A stretch of DNA of 34,263 bases from Bacilli bacterium (GCA_017477845.1 JAFUTR010000024.1:1-34263); one strand, 5' to 3'. Positions 1-8,328 are shown, counted from the first letter of the stretch. Numbers and translations: made by a program. The notes: generated by a model not told the origin, from the letters alone.

Positions 1-2
1 AT

Positions 3-56
3 ACATTAAATGAAATAAAAGAACTAAGAAAATTGATAAATCATATGACTATATGA
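3..56 (+). CDS. 3' end of an unidentified gene
   Basis: Only the last 17 codons are in the window, ending in TGA. The visible tail (TLNEIKELRKLINHMTI) is charged and probably helical, but too short to name. It is followed at once by a stem-loop with a T-run, which supports it as a genuine gene end. Because the fragment is short, chance remains a real alternative. Confidence 0.4.
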   Translation, partial: TLNEIKELRKLINHMTI

Positions 57-67
57 TTATACAAAAC

Positions 68-116
68 AAAAATCATCGTAAAGCCTTATAATTATTGGTT
101 AAATCGATGATTTTTT
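68..116 (+). terminator. Intrinsic terminator after the first partial gene
   Basis: AAAAATCATCG (68-78) pairs with CGATGATTTTT (105-115) and ends in a T-run. The 26-nt loop is long, but an inner AGCC/GGTT pairing shortens it. Confidence 0.6.
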
Positions 117-185
117 ATGAAATAAAGTACAAAACTCGGGAGATGACAAAGACTGCTGGTAAGTCTATGAAAAATATGATGGAAT

Positions 186-213
186 AAAGTCGAGGCAAGT
201 CCTTGACTTTTTC
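186..213 (+). terminator. Strong intrinsic terminator of an unassigned transcript
   Basis: AAAGTCGAGG (186-195) and CCTTGACTTT (201-210) form a 10-bp stem with one G-U pair, loop CAAGT, followed by TTC. It lies only about 70 nt after the previous terminator, so it ends either a short RNA or read-through, and insulates the next gene. Confidence 0.7.
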
Positions 214-214
214 G

Positions 215-243
215 TTGTATAAGTTTAAATTATTTGGTATAAT
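215..243 (+). promoter_or_regulatory. Sigma-A-type promoter for the AI-2E-family gene
   Basis: TTGTAT (215-220), a 17-bp spacer and TATAAT (238-243) lie just after a terminator and about 30 bp before the start codon. The -35 is imperfect, the -10 perfect. Confidence 0.65.
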
Positions 244-271
244 ATAGATTACTTATGAAAAGAGGGATAAA

Positions 272-1420
272 ATGTTTGGCAAGAAGAAAAATGATAATAA
301 ACTGGATGTATCATCAATTAATGAACTTGTTAGAGTAGCTAAAAAGGTGATAGATATATTTTTTATACTTAGCATTTTTATTCTTATATTTATAATTGGA
401 AGACTTCTTATAGATTGGGGAGTATTAAGAGCTATTAAAACAATTTTAAAAATATTATTACCATTCTTTCTGGGAATCATTATAGCATGGCTTTTAAATC
501 CAATTGTTGAGCGTCTTGAAAATAAAGGATGGAAAAGAAGTATTTCAACGTTTGTTGTTTTCTTTAGTTTTTTAATACTTTTAGCATTATTTTTCTATAT
601 AGTAATTCCATCAATTGGAAGACAGATACAAGATGCTATAGGAATGGTTCCACAAGTGTTGGATAACTTCCGTTCATGGATTAATAATTTTTTTGATAAT
701 TTAACTAATCACTATGATTATGATTTTACTACAGTTAAAGATAATATCTATTCGGCAATTTCGAACTATTCAAATAATATAACAGAAGGAATACCTACAT
801 TTTTAGTAGGATTAATAACATCTTTGATAAGTGGAAGTTTAGTATTTGTAGTAGCACTTTTCATTGCTTTCTATATGTTATTTGATTTCAACAACGTTAG
901 AAATACTCTTGTTGGATTTTTACCAAAAAAGACTCATAATTACTTTATGGAAGTTACAGATAGACTTAATGTTTCCTTAAAAAATTATGTTCTTGGTACC
1001 ATATTTGTGACAATTATCTTGTTTATTTTCCAATCACTTGGATTTTTAATAGCAGGACTAAAAGCTCCACTTGTCTTTGGACTTATTTGCGCAATAACTA
1101 ATATCATTCCATATGTAGGTCCATATATTGGAGGAATACCTGCAGTACTAGTAGGATTTACAATTAGCCCTTTAGTAGGAATATTAACACTTGTATCAGT
1201 AATAATTTCTCAGTTTTTAGAAAGTTATATTTTAACACCAATTATTTTAAGTAAAACAATGAGATTACATCCAGTTACAATCATTATTGGCTTACTTATT
1301 TTTGAACATTTCTTTGGAATAGTGGGAATGCTTGTTTCAACTCCAGTAATCGCATGCTTAAAAATAATAATTCAATTTTTTGATGAAAAATATGATATTT
1401 TTGAAAAAATTCAAGGATAA
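272..1420 (+). CDS. AI-2E family transporter (PF01594-like membrane protein)
   Basis: A 382-aa polytopic inner-membrane protein. A short charged N-terminus is followed by two hydrophobic segments (about residues 28-72) and the family signature around LLNPIVERLENKGWKRS (74-90), a large central soluble loop (about 115-190), and a C-terminal set of membrane helices with the typical NIIPYVGPYIGG and LSKTMRLHPV motifs. Size and layout match PerM/YdiK/TqsA-type proteins, which export small molecules or ions; the substrate is not predictable here. The start follows an AGAGGG ribosome site at good spacing. It has its own promoter and is monocistronic, or reads into the MerR gene downstream. The family assignment is firm, the transported compound is not. 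Confidence 0.9.
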   Translation: MFGKKKNDNKLDVSSINELVRVAKKVIDIFFILSIFILIFIIGRLLIDWGVLRAIKTILKILLPFFLGIIIAWLLNPIVERLENKGWKRSISTFVVFFSFLILLALFFYIVIPSIGRQIQDAIGMVPQVLDNFRSWINNFFDNLTNHYDYDFTTVKDNIYSAISNYSNNITEGIPTFLVGLITSLISGSLVFVVALFIAFYMLFDFNNVRNTLVGFLPKKTHNYFMEVTDRLNVSLKNYVLGTIFVTIILFIFQSLGFLIAGLKAPLVFGLICAITNIIPYVGPYIGGIPAVLVGFTISPLVGILTLVSVIISQFLESYILTPIILSKTMRLHPVTIIIGLLIFEHFFGIVGMLVSTPVIACLKIIIQFFDEKYDIFEKIQG

Positions 1421-1432
1421 ATAATAAAAGTA

Positions 1433-1463
1433 TTGACTCTTCCCTTAAGGTAAGTGTTATTAT
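1433..1463 (+). promoter_or_regulatory. MerR-type promoter with 19-bp spacer and operator dyad
   Basis: TTGACT (1433-1438) and TATTAT (1458-1463) are separated by 19 bp, longer than the normal 17. The spacer holds the near-perfect palindrome CTTCCCTTAAGGTAAG (1439-1454). A long spacer with a dyad inside it is the hallmark of promoters that MerR regulators untwist, so the downstream regulator probably controls itself here. Confidence 0.8.
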
Positions 1464-1486
1464 GTAGCAAAGGAAGTGAAGTTATT

Positions 1487-2605
1487 ATGTATAGAATTGG
1501 TGAGTTCTCAATAATTAATAAAGTTACTGTTAAAACACTTAGATATTATGATTCAATTGACCTATTTAAACCTAGTATAGTTGATAAATACACAGGTTAT
1601 AGATATTATGATGAAAAACAGCAAGCTACATTTGATGAAATTACAAAATATAAAGATTTAGGGTTTTCTCTCGATGAAATAAAGTTATTAATTAATTCAA
1701 ATGAAGAAGAGAAAAAAATAATAATAAAAGAACATTTAGACAAAATAAATGAAAGCATAGTAAACGAAGAATCTAAGCATAACATATTAAAGAATATGTT
1801 AAAAGAAATACCAAGAGTAGAGTATTCATATTATCTTCATAAACCTTACTACTTAAAAAAACTAAACTTAAATAATAGAAAGATGGATAGTATTTATGAT
1901 GAAATAAAAACTGATTTAGAAAAGTATGGTTTAAAAACACTTAGAAAAATATTTATAAATCATGAAATAGGCTATGTTGAAGAAAATATCGATGCCTTAA
2001 TAGGATTTGAAGTAGAAAAAGATTTAGGAAAAATTGATGGATATTTTTTAGATAATTATCCACCCAAAGCAAAATCACTAATTGCCCATGGGAAAATAAA
2101 TGAAATAGATGACTTATATAAAGATATAGTTATATATTCCAAAGATAAAAACTATCAAATAAGAGGGGAATACATCGAAGTATATGATAAAGGTAATGTA
2201 GATGTCTATGTTGAATCATTTAACTTAAATGAAATAAATGAAGATGAAGTATACTATCTAGATCATTATAAACCAAATTATGAAATAGATGAAAGATTAA
2301 TAGGAAGGTATAAAATAAAAGATATATTACCATCATTTAATATGTTTAATCCAGATAAACAAAAGAATAGCGTAGAAACCAAGTATAATATACTTGAATT
2401 AAAAAGTGATGGAACAACAAACTTCGATAACATAAAATGGAATAAAAAAGAATTAATGATGGAATATGATAATAGAATAATACCAATCCATGTCCATCTA
2501 AGTAAATTAAATGATAAATATTATCTAGATGTATTATTCAATGAAGATTATAAGTACTATAAGTCACAAAGACCTATGTTATACATATATGAACGTATTA
2601 AATAA
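1487..2605 (+). CDS. MerR-family transcriptional regulator with effector-binding C-terminus
   Basis: A 372-aa regulator. Residues 1-70 are a MerR winged helix (MYRIGEFSIINKV, TLRYYDSIDLFKPS, TGYRYYDEKQ), followed by a dimerisation helix (about 75-110), then a GyrI/BmrR-like effector domain (about 115-270) and a C-terminal stretch (about 275-372) resembling the lipocalin-like tail of some Clostridial MerR proteins. An in-frame GTG at 1454 would add 11 residues, but it lies upstream of the -10 element; ATG 1487 with AAGGAAG upstream gives the canonical N-terminus. Proteins of this shape sense small hydrophobic or cationic compounds and activate drug exporters or similar genes. The AI-2E-type gene upstream is a possible but unproven partner. 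Confidence 0.9.
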   Translation: MYRIGEFSIINKVTVKTLRYYDSIDLFKPSIVDKYTGYRYYDEKQQATFDEITKYKDLGFSLDEIKLLINSNEEEKKIIIKEHLDKINESIVNEESKHNILKNMLKEIPRVEYSYYLHKPYYLKKLNLNNRKMDSIYDEIKTDLEKYGLKTLRKIFINHEIGYVEENIDALIGFEVEKDLGKIDGYFLDNYPPKAKSLIAHGKINEIDDLYKDIVIYSKDKNYQIRGEYIEVYDKGNVDVYVESFNLNEINEDEVYYLDHYKPNYEIDERLIGRYKIKDILPSFNMFNPDKQKNSVETKYNILELKSDGTTNFDNIKWNKKELMMEYDNRIIPIHVHLSKLNDKYYLDVLFNEDYKYYKSQRPMLYIYERIK

Positions 2606-2621
2606 AAAAATAAACTTTTGA

Positions 2622-2650
2622 TTGATTATTACAAATATTTTTGCTAGAAT
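2622..2650 (+). promoter_or_regulatory. Promoter of the T-box / cmk-alaS operon
   Basis: TTGATT (2622-2627), 17-bp spacer, TAGAAT (2645-2650) preceded by TGC (extended -10). Transcription would start near 2657, shortly before T-box stem I. Confidence 0.65.
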
Positions 2651-2675
2651 ATCTATAGAAATTTAAATATTTAAA

Positions 2676-2850
2676 GATGTTGATTGAAGATGAGTACTAA
2701 TATCTACTTTAAAGAGAGGCCAGAATGGTGTAAATGGCTAAGGAAGTATTAGGAAGGCTACTTCATGAATCTTTCGGTAAAACCGTTATGTTAATCAAGA
2801 CCAAAATAGGATGGTACCGTGATAATTCACTCCTATATATTGGTCTTTTT
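2676..2850 (+). promoter_or_regulatory. T-box leader, tRNA-Ala responsive, with terminator
   Basis: The T-box core TAGGATGGTACCGTG (2807-2821) is clear. Stem I closes between GATT (2682-2685) and AATC (2768-2771); the AG-bulge AAAGAGAG sits at 2711-2718. The likely specifier is GCT (2757-2759, in GGAAGGCTACTTC), an alanine codon, and the bulge TGGT (2812-2815) expects discriminator A73, as in tRNA-Ala. The terminator pairs AAGACCAA (2797-2804) and TAGGA (2807-2811) with TCCTA (2831-2835) and TTGGTCTT (2840-2847), then a T-run. Uncharged tRNA-Ala should relieve termination and raise cmk and alaS expression. Confidence 0.9.
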
Positions 2851-2870
2851 TTCTTGAAAGGAGAATAAAA

Positions 2871-3548
2871 ATGAATTATCAAATAGCTATTGATGGACCA
2901 AGTAGTACAGGAAAAAGTTCAACAGCAACTCGACTTGCCAAAAAACTATCATTTATCTATATTGATACAGGTGCAATGTATAGAGCAGTAGGATTATATT
3001 GCAAAAGAAACAACATCAATATAAACGATGAAGAAGAAGTAAAGAAAGTACTAAATAAAATAAAAATAGACTTATATTATGAAAATGGGAAACAAGAAAT
3101 AAAACTTAACAATGAAAAAGTAAGTGATGCAATAAGAGAAAATGAAATATCAAAGTATGCATCAATTGTAAGTACTTATAAGTCTGTTCGCGATAAACTT
3201 GTAAGAATGCAAAGGCGTCTTGCTAAAACAAATTCAGTAATAATGGATGGAAGAGATATAGGAACAGTAGTACTTCCTAAAGCAACTTTAAAAGTATATT
3301 TAATAGCAGAAGATGAAATAAGAGCAAAAAGACGTTTAAAAGAACTTTTAGATAAAGGACAAACAGTTACTTATGAACAAATACTAAAAGAACTTAAAGA
3401 AAGAGATTATCGTGATATTCACCGTGAAAATAGTCCTTTGAAAAAAGCAAAAGATGCAATAGAAATTGACACATCTTACTTATCACTTGATGAAGTAACA
3501 GAAAAAATATATAAATTATTTAAAGAGAAAGTAGGTAATGAAAAGTGA
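2871..3548 (+). CDS. cmk: Cytidylate kinase
   Basis: A 225-aa cytoplasmic enzyme that phosphorylates CMP and dCMP with ATP, needed for CTP and dCTP supply. The P-loop GPSSTGKSS is at residues 9-17, followed by YIDTGAMYRAVG (NMP-binding) and DGRDIGTVVLPKATLKVYL, all typical of the Cmk family, and the length is normal. AAAGGAG precedes the start. It is the first gene behind the alanine T-box and shares 4 bases with alaS, so CMP kinase output is tied to alanyl-tRNA status here. In many Firmicutes cmk neighbours rpsA or plsC instead. Confidence 0.96.
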   Translation: MNYQIAIDGPSSTGKSSTATRLAKKLSFIYIDTGAMYRAVGLYCKRNNININDEEEVKKVLNKIKIDLYYENGKQEIKLNNEKVSDAIRENEISKYASIVSTYKSVRDKLVRMQRRLAKTNSVIMDGRDIGTVVLPKATLKVYLIAEDEIRAKRRLKELLDKGQTVTYEQILKELKERDYRDIHRENSPLKKAKDAIEIDTSYLSLDEVTEKIYKLFKEKVGNEK

Positions 3549-6244
3549 AATATTTAACAAGTACGGAAATAAGAAAAATGTGGCTTAAGTTTTTTAAGAG
3601 TAAAGGGCATCTTGAGTTAGAAAGTGCCTCTCTAATACCAGAAGGTGATGACTCATTGTTCTTTGTAAATGCAGGAGTTACGCCTTTAAAAAAATACTTC
3701 GATGGAACAATAGTACCTGAAAACAAAAGATTAACAAGTATTCAAAAATGTATAAGAACAAATGATATAGAAAACGTAGGTGTAACAAAGCGTCATCAAA
3801 CATTCTTTGAAATGATGGGTAACTTTTCAGTAGGAGATTACTTTAAAGAAGAAGCTCTTGACTTTGCTTATGAATTTTTAACAAGTGAAGAGTGGTGTGC
3901 AATTCCAAAAGAGCTTTTATACTGTACAATCTATATGACAGATGAAGCAGCATATAACAAGTGGGTAAGTCTTGGAATGATACCAAGTCACATTGTAAGA
4001 CTTAAAGGTAACTTCTGGGAAATAGGAAGTGGACCATGTGGACCTGATTCTGAAATATTCTTTGATAGAGGAGAAAAATATGATCCAAATGGTGATGCCT
4101 TAGACAAATTCAAACAAGATGAAGATCAAGAACGTTTTGTAGAAATTTGGAATAATGTATTTAGTCAGTACAATTCAGAGCCTGGAGTAGATAGAAGTCT
4201 TTATAAAGAATTACCACATAAAAATATTGATACAGGAGCAGGGCTTGAAAGATGGTGTTGTATATTTCAAAATGTTGATTCAAACTTTGATACAGATTTA
4301 TTTGTTCCTATAATAAAACAAATAGAAGTAATAAGTGGGAAAAAATATGATGGAAGTGCAAATTTTAAAATAATAGCAGATCATATAAGAGCAATTACAA
4401 TGGCTTTATCAGATGGCGCAATATTTGAAAATAGCAATAGAGGATATGTCTTAAGAAGACTTTTAAGAAGGAGCGTAAGAGCTGGAAGAAAACTTAATAT
4501 TAATGAACCTTTCATGTATAGACTAGTTGATACAGTAGTAGAAATAATGAAAGAAAGTTATCCTAAACTAGAAGAGACTAAAGCTACGGTAAAAGCTTTA
4601 ATACTTGCTGAAGAAAACTTATTCCATCAAACACTAAGACAAGGAGAAAGAAAACTTCTTGAATTAATTAAGGAAAGTACAGATAAAACAATTAGTGGTT
4701 ATGATGCATTTAAACTTTATGATACTTATGGTTTTCCATTTGAACTTACTTTAGAGTACCTAGCTGATGAAGGAATGACTACTGATAAAGAAGAATTTGA
4801 AAAATACATGAAGGAAGCCAAGAAAGTGGCAAAAGAAAGTAGAAATACCGAAGCTAATATGAACATTCAAAATGAAGATTTACTTAAATTCTTATCTCCT
4901 AGCGAATTCTTATATGACACTTATGAACTTGAAAATTCAAAAGTAATTGGATTATTTAAAGATAATCATGAAGTAGATTCATTATCGTCTGATGGATATA
5001 TAATATTTGATAGAACTTGTTTTTATGCTGAAAGTGGAGGACAAGTTGCAGATCAAGGAGCTATAAAAAATGATAATTTTAAAGCAAAAGTAATAGACGT
5101 TAAAAAAGCTCCAAATGGACAACATATGCACAAGGTTGAAGTACTAGAAGGATCTATTAAAATAGGTGATACTGTCACAATGAAAATTATGAAAGAAAAG
5201 CGTCTTAGAACTCAAGCAAATCATAGTACTATTCATATAGTACAAAAAGTACTTCAAGATTTATTGTCAAATAAAATTCACCAAGCAGGAAGTTATGTTG
5301 ATGAAGATAGATTAAGATTTGACTTTACTTATACAGGAAAAATAAGTGATGAAGATATATTCAAAATAGAAGATAAAGTTAATGAAATAGTTAAAACTCA
5401 TATAGAAAGTAAAATTGAAAATATGTCATTAGAAGAAGCTAAAAAGAAAGGCGCTATGGCATTATTTACAGATAAATATAAAGATATAGTACGTGTAGTA
5501 ACAATTGGAGAATCTATTGAATTATGTGGAGGAACACATATTAAGAGTACAGATGAAATAGATCGCTTTGCAATTTTAAAAGTAGAATCAAAGGGAAGCA
5601 ATTTATATCGTCTTGAAGGATGTACTAATGACTTAGTTCCAGTACTTGTAAGCGAAGCAGTAGCAAAATATGTAGATGATATCAAAGCTCTTTTATCAAA
5701 AGCAAAAGAAATACTTGCTAAAGCAGAAAAAGAAAATATCAAACTTGATTTTAATATAATACTTGATCAAAAAGGACTAACAAGTTATCGCGATATAGTA
5801 TATAATAAGAACCAACTTGAATATATTCAAAACGAAGTAAGATTACTTGAAAAGAAATATAATGAAGAAAAATCCCGTCTTGCTAGTAGCAATATTGATA
5901 AGTATTTAGATGAAACTGAAACAATAAATGGAATAAAAACAATTGTAACTAAGGTAAAAGATATGGAAATGAACGATTTAAAGGCAATTGTTGATGAGAT
6001 AATGAATAATATTAAAGAGGGGGTAGTCTTCTTCGCTAATATAAACGATAAGAGTGTTAACTTCATTTGTAAATGCAATGCTAAAAATAAAAAAGCTGGA
6101 TTACTTGTTAAAAAAGCAAGTGAAATGGCTGGAGGTCGAGGTGGCGGAAGTTCAACATTCGCTCAAGGTGGAGCATCAAGTGCTAGTGCTAAAATTATTT
6201 CTAAAATATTAGAAGCAGTAAAAGAAGATATTAAAGAAAAATAA
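3545..6244 (+). CDS. alaS: Alanine--tRNA ligase
   Basis: An 899-aa class II synthetase, normal length. The catalytic domain fills about residues 1-360 (FFEMMGNFSVGDYFK, NFWEIGSGPCGPDSEI, ENSNRGYVLRRLLRRSVRAG). The editing domain has H560-x3-H564 (HSTIH) and C661-x3-H665 (CGGTH), the zinc-binding residues that clear mischarged Ser and Gly. The C-terminal oligomerisation domain ends with the glycine-rich GGRGGGSSTFAQGG (about 864-880). The start is GTG, with GTGA overlapping the cmk stop, so translation is probably coupled. Its presence behind a leader with a GCT specifier confirms the T-box specificity. Confidence 0.97.
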   Translation: MKYLTSTEIRKMWLKFFKSKGHLELESASLIPEGDDSLFFVNAGVTPLKKYFDGTIVPENKRLTSIQKCIRTNDIENVGVTKRHQTFFEMMGNFSVGDYFKEEALDFAYEFLTSEEWCAIPKELLYCTIYMTDEAAYNKWVSLGMIPSHIVRLKGNFWEIGSGPCGPDSEIFFDRGEKYDPNGDALDKFKQDEDQERFVEIWNNVFSQYNSEPGVDRSLYKELPHKNIDTGAGLERWCCIFQNVDSNFDTDLFVPIIKQIEVISGKKYDGSANFKIIADHIRAITMALSDGAIFENSNRGYVLRRLLRRSVRAGRKLNINEPFMYRLVDTVVEIMKESYPKLEETKATVKALILAEENLFHQTLRQGERKLLELIKESTDKTISGYDAFKLYDTYGFPFELTLEYLADEGMTTDKEEFEKYMKEAKKVAKESRNTEANMNIQNEDLLKFLSPSEFLYDTYELENSKVIGLFKDNHEVDSLSSDGYIIFDRTCFYAESGGQVADQGAIKNDNFKAKVIDVKKAPNGQHMHKVEVLEGSIKIGDTVTMKIMKEKRLRTQANHSTIHIVQKVLQDLLSNKIHQAGSYVDEDRLRFDFTYTGKISDEDIFKIEDKVNEIVKTHIESKIENMSLEEAKKKGAMALFTDKYKDIVRVVTIGESIELCGGTHIKSTDEIDRFAILKVESKGSNLYRLEGCTNDLVPVLVSEAVAKYVDDIKALLSKAKEILAKAEKENIKLDFNIILDQKGLTSYRDIVYNKNQLEYIQNEVRLLEKKYNEEKSRLASSNIDKYLDETETINGIKTIVTKVKDMEMNDLKAIVDEIMNNIKEGVVFFANINDKSVNFICKCNAKNKKAGLLVKKASEMAGGRGGGSSTFAQGGASSASAKIISKILEAVKEDIKEK

Positions 6245-6261
6245 AAAAACAGGTGGGAATT

Positions 6262-6948
6262 ATGAAAAAGTATAGCAAAGAACAAATAACAGATTATTTA
6301 AATTTAATTGGATTGGATGAAAGTGAATATAATTTTACAGAAGAACAATTAAAAACTGGAATAAGATTAAACAATATTTCAGAACTATATATAAAGACAA
6401 ATGCAAAAGAATTGTTACCTCCTTCTTCTAAAGAGGTTGGATCTTCTTACGAAATATTAGATAGAATATTAAATGATCCATTTTGGTATGAAAGTAAAGT
6501 TGATAGAATATACGCTAAGAAAACAGCTTTTTCACTTATTAATAAATATGGAAGTATAGATTTAGAAGAAAATGATAAAGATATATTGTTTGAAAAAGAA
6601 AATGAATTATTAAAAACAATAATAAGAGGATTATCAGAATGTGGAAACATTCAACAGTTCAAATTTTATTTAGATAATGCAACAGTATCTAATCTTGTAA
6701 ATAAAATGAGTGTAGTAGATAATCCAAGCGATTTAAACAAATTATATGGGCTAGTTGCATTAACTAAATTTTCATCATTTGACATTTCCTTAATATTTGA
6801 TGATGACAATAAAATCAAAGAATCAAACATATTAAAGGCTATACAAAATAATTTAACAAATAATATACCCATAAAAGAAAATGAATATACAAGTGAAACA
6901 GAATATAAAAGGCTACCTTATAAAAAATTAAAAGAAAAGAAATTATAG
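6262..6948 (+). CDS. Hypothetical protein following alaS
   Basis: A 228-aa soluble, charged protein with no signal peptide or membrane segment; not recognised. An upstream GTG at 6253 lies inside the ribosome site AGGTGG (6251-6256), so ATG 6262 is the better start. It begins KKYSKEQITDYLNLIGLDE, contains PPSSKEVGSSYEILDRIL in the middle and looks mostly helical. It follows alaS by 17 bases and probably shares its T-box-controlled transcript, ending at a terminator that overlaps its own stop codon. No function can be inferred. Confidence 0.75.
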   Translation: MKKYSKEQITDYLNLIGLDESEYNFTEEQLKTGIRLNNISELYIKTNAKELLPPSSKEVGSSYEILDRILNDPFWYESKVDRIYAKKTAFSLINKYGSIDLEENDKDILFEKENELLKTIIRGLSECGNIQQFKFYLDNATVSNLVNKMSVVDNPSDLNKLYGLVALTKFSSFDISLIFDDDNKIKESNILKAIQNNLTNNIPIKENEYTSETEYKRLPYKKLKEKKL

Positions 6949-6966
6949 AAATGTAATTTCTTTTTT
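6937..6966 (+). terminator. Terminator overlapping the stop codon of the alaS operon
   Basis: GAAATTA (6939-6945) pairs with TAATTTC (6954-6960), flanked by AA/TT, then six T. The 5' arm lies within the last codons of the preceding gene. Confidence 0.75.
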
Positions 6967-7011
6967 GTATATTTGATAAATAATTATAAATACTAATAAT
7001 GGAGGTAAAAT

Positions 7012-7449
7012 ATGGATGAAACAAATGAATTATTAGAGCTTATTTATCAAGATACATATATGGCTTCTAAAAATTTAGAAGTGTTATTACAAGAAATAAA
7101 ATATAAAGACAATAAGATTAAGGGATCTATTGAAGATATCTTGAAAGAATATGAAAAGTATTTAAAAATTACAAAAAAACTATTAAAGAGTAACAAGGTT
7201 AAACCAAGAAAAGTAAACCGCTTTGCACTTATGGGAGCAAAAATGAAGATGAAGAAAGACGTTAAAAGTGATAATTCAGACTCTAAAATAAGTGATATTA
7301 TTATACAAGGATTAGTAATGGGAGTAATAGATATCAATAAAAGATTAGATAACTATAAAAAAGATGTAAATAAAGATGTATTAAAATTAACAAATGATTT
7401 ATTAAAATTTCAACAAAATAGCATAGATTCCTTAAAAGAGTATTTATAA
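7012..7449 (+). CDS. Conserved helical protein, ferritin-like bundle suspected
   Basis: A 145-aa protein without signal peptide, almost wholly helical. It starts after a GGAGG site. The pattern (NLEVLLQEIKYKDNKIKG, VNRFALMGAKMKM, IIIQGLVMGVIDINKRLDN, NSIDSLKEYL at the end) resembles a small Firmicutes family of four-helix proteins of the same length that end in a similar IxxLKxYL motif. That family has no established function that I know of; the fold suggestion is by pattern only. It is flanked by terminators on both sides, so it is probably monocistronic, though no strong promoter is visible in the 60 bases upstream. Confidence 0.8.
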   Translation: MDETNELLELIYQDTYMASKNLEVLLQEIKYKDNKIKGSIEDILKEYEKYLKITKKLLKSNKVKPRKVNRFALMGAKMKMKKDVKSDNSDSKISDIIIQGLVMGVIDINKRLDNYKKDVNKDVLKLTNDLLKFQQNSIDSLKEYL

Positions 7450-7456
7450 TTCACAA

Positions 7457-7490
7457 AAAATGAAAAGTATTAATAACTTTTCATTTTTTT
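7457..7490 (+). terminator. Intrinsic terminator
   Basis: AAAATGAAAAGT (7457-7468) pairs with ACTTTTCATTTT (7476-7487), 7-nt loop, followed by T. Confidence 0.85.
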
Positions 7491-7500
7491 ATCCCACATT

Positions 7501-7545
7501 TTTACACATTTTTAATACAATTTTACTACAATTTTTTTTTATACT
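7501..7545 (+). promoter_or_regulatory. Three 11-bp direct repeats upstream of a -10, likely response-regulator site
   Basis: TTTACACA (7501), TTAATACA (7512) and TTACTACA (7523) repeat exactly every 11 bp. A -10-like TATACT follows at 7540-7545, with no good -35. OmpR/PhoB-family regulators bind such one-turn direct repeats and activate promoters lacking a -35. The gene pair downstream encodes such a regulator, so autoregulation is likely. Confidence 0.55.
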
Positions 7546-7665
7546 TTAATTGTTAGGAGATGATTATATAGAAAAAAAACTAAATAATTAATAAAAAATA
7601 CATTTTAATATATATAAAGAAGGTGATAAATTATATTTATGTTATAATAAGAAATAGGTGGTAAT

Positions 7666-8328
7666 ATGTATACAATTTGTTTAGTAGAAGATGAAAATAG
7701 TTTAAGAGAACTTATAAAAATGTATTTAGAAAAAGAAGGATACAAAGTAATAGAGTTCTTTAATGGACATGATGCTTTAAACTATGTAGGACAAAAATCA
7801 GATTTATGGATTCTAGATATAATGCTTGGTGATGATATATCAGGTTATGACATAATTAAAAAAATAAGAGAAAAAGATAAAAATATACCTGTAATATTTA
7901 CATCAGCAAGAGATCAAGATATTGATAAAATAATTGGACTTGAAATGGGTAGTGATGATTATCTTGCAAAACCATATTCAACTAAAGAACTAATATTAAG
8001 AGTTAACAAATTAATAGATAGAATTTATAAAGATAAAGAACCGAATTCAATTATCAATTATGAAAATTATATTATAGATTTGAATAAAAGAGCTGCTAAG
8101 GAAAATGATAAAGAAATTAAGCTTACAACATTAGAGTTTGACTTATTAATTCTTTTCTTAAATAATAAGAATAGAACCTTTTCAAGAGAAGAAATTCTTA
8201 AAAATATTTGGGGAGAAGATTACTTTGGAAGCGATAGAGCAGTAGATGATTTAGTAAGACGTTTAAGGAAGAAAATGCCTAATTTGAATGTTTCCACAAT
8301 ATATGGATATGGGTATAGATTATCATGA
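7666..8328 (+). CDS. OmpR/PhoB-family response regulator
   Basis: A 220-aa DNA-binding regulator. The receiver domain (1-118) has the acidic pair E8/D9, phospho-acceptor D51 (WILDIML), switch residue S80 and K102 (LAKPY). The winged helix (about 130-220) shows LTTLEFDLLILFLNN, REEILKNIWGEDYFGSDRAVDDLVRRLRKK and the terminal YGYGYRL. AGGTGG (7655-7660) precedes ATG. The last four bases overlap the kinase start, so the two are translated together. About 170 bases with direct repeats precede the gene. The signal is unknown. Confidence 0.95.
   Translation: MYTICLVEDENSLRELIKMYLEKEGYKVIEFFNGHDALNYVGQKSDLWILDIMLGDDISGYDIIKKIREKDKNIPVIFTSARDQDIDKIIGLEMGSDDYLAKPYSTKELILRVNKLIDRIYKDKEPNSIINYENYIIDLNKRAAKENDKEIKLTTLEFDLLILFLNNKNRTFSREEILKNIWGEDYFGSDRAVDDLVRRLRKKMPNLNVSTIYGYGYRLS

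Noticed and set aside
143-187. 14-codon frame with GGGAG in front
   Set aside because: The purine run touches the ATG, which is too close for initiation, and the frame ends in the terminator stem. Kept only as a note.
7640-7648. TGTTATAAT as promoter of the response-regulator gene
   Set aside because: Transcription would start at the ribosome site itself (7655), leaving no leader to initiate translation; chance in AT-rich DNA is likelier.
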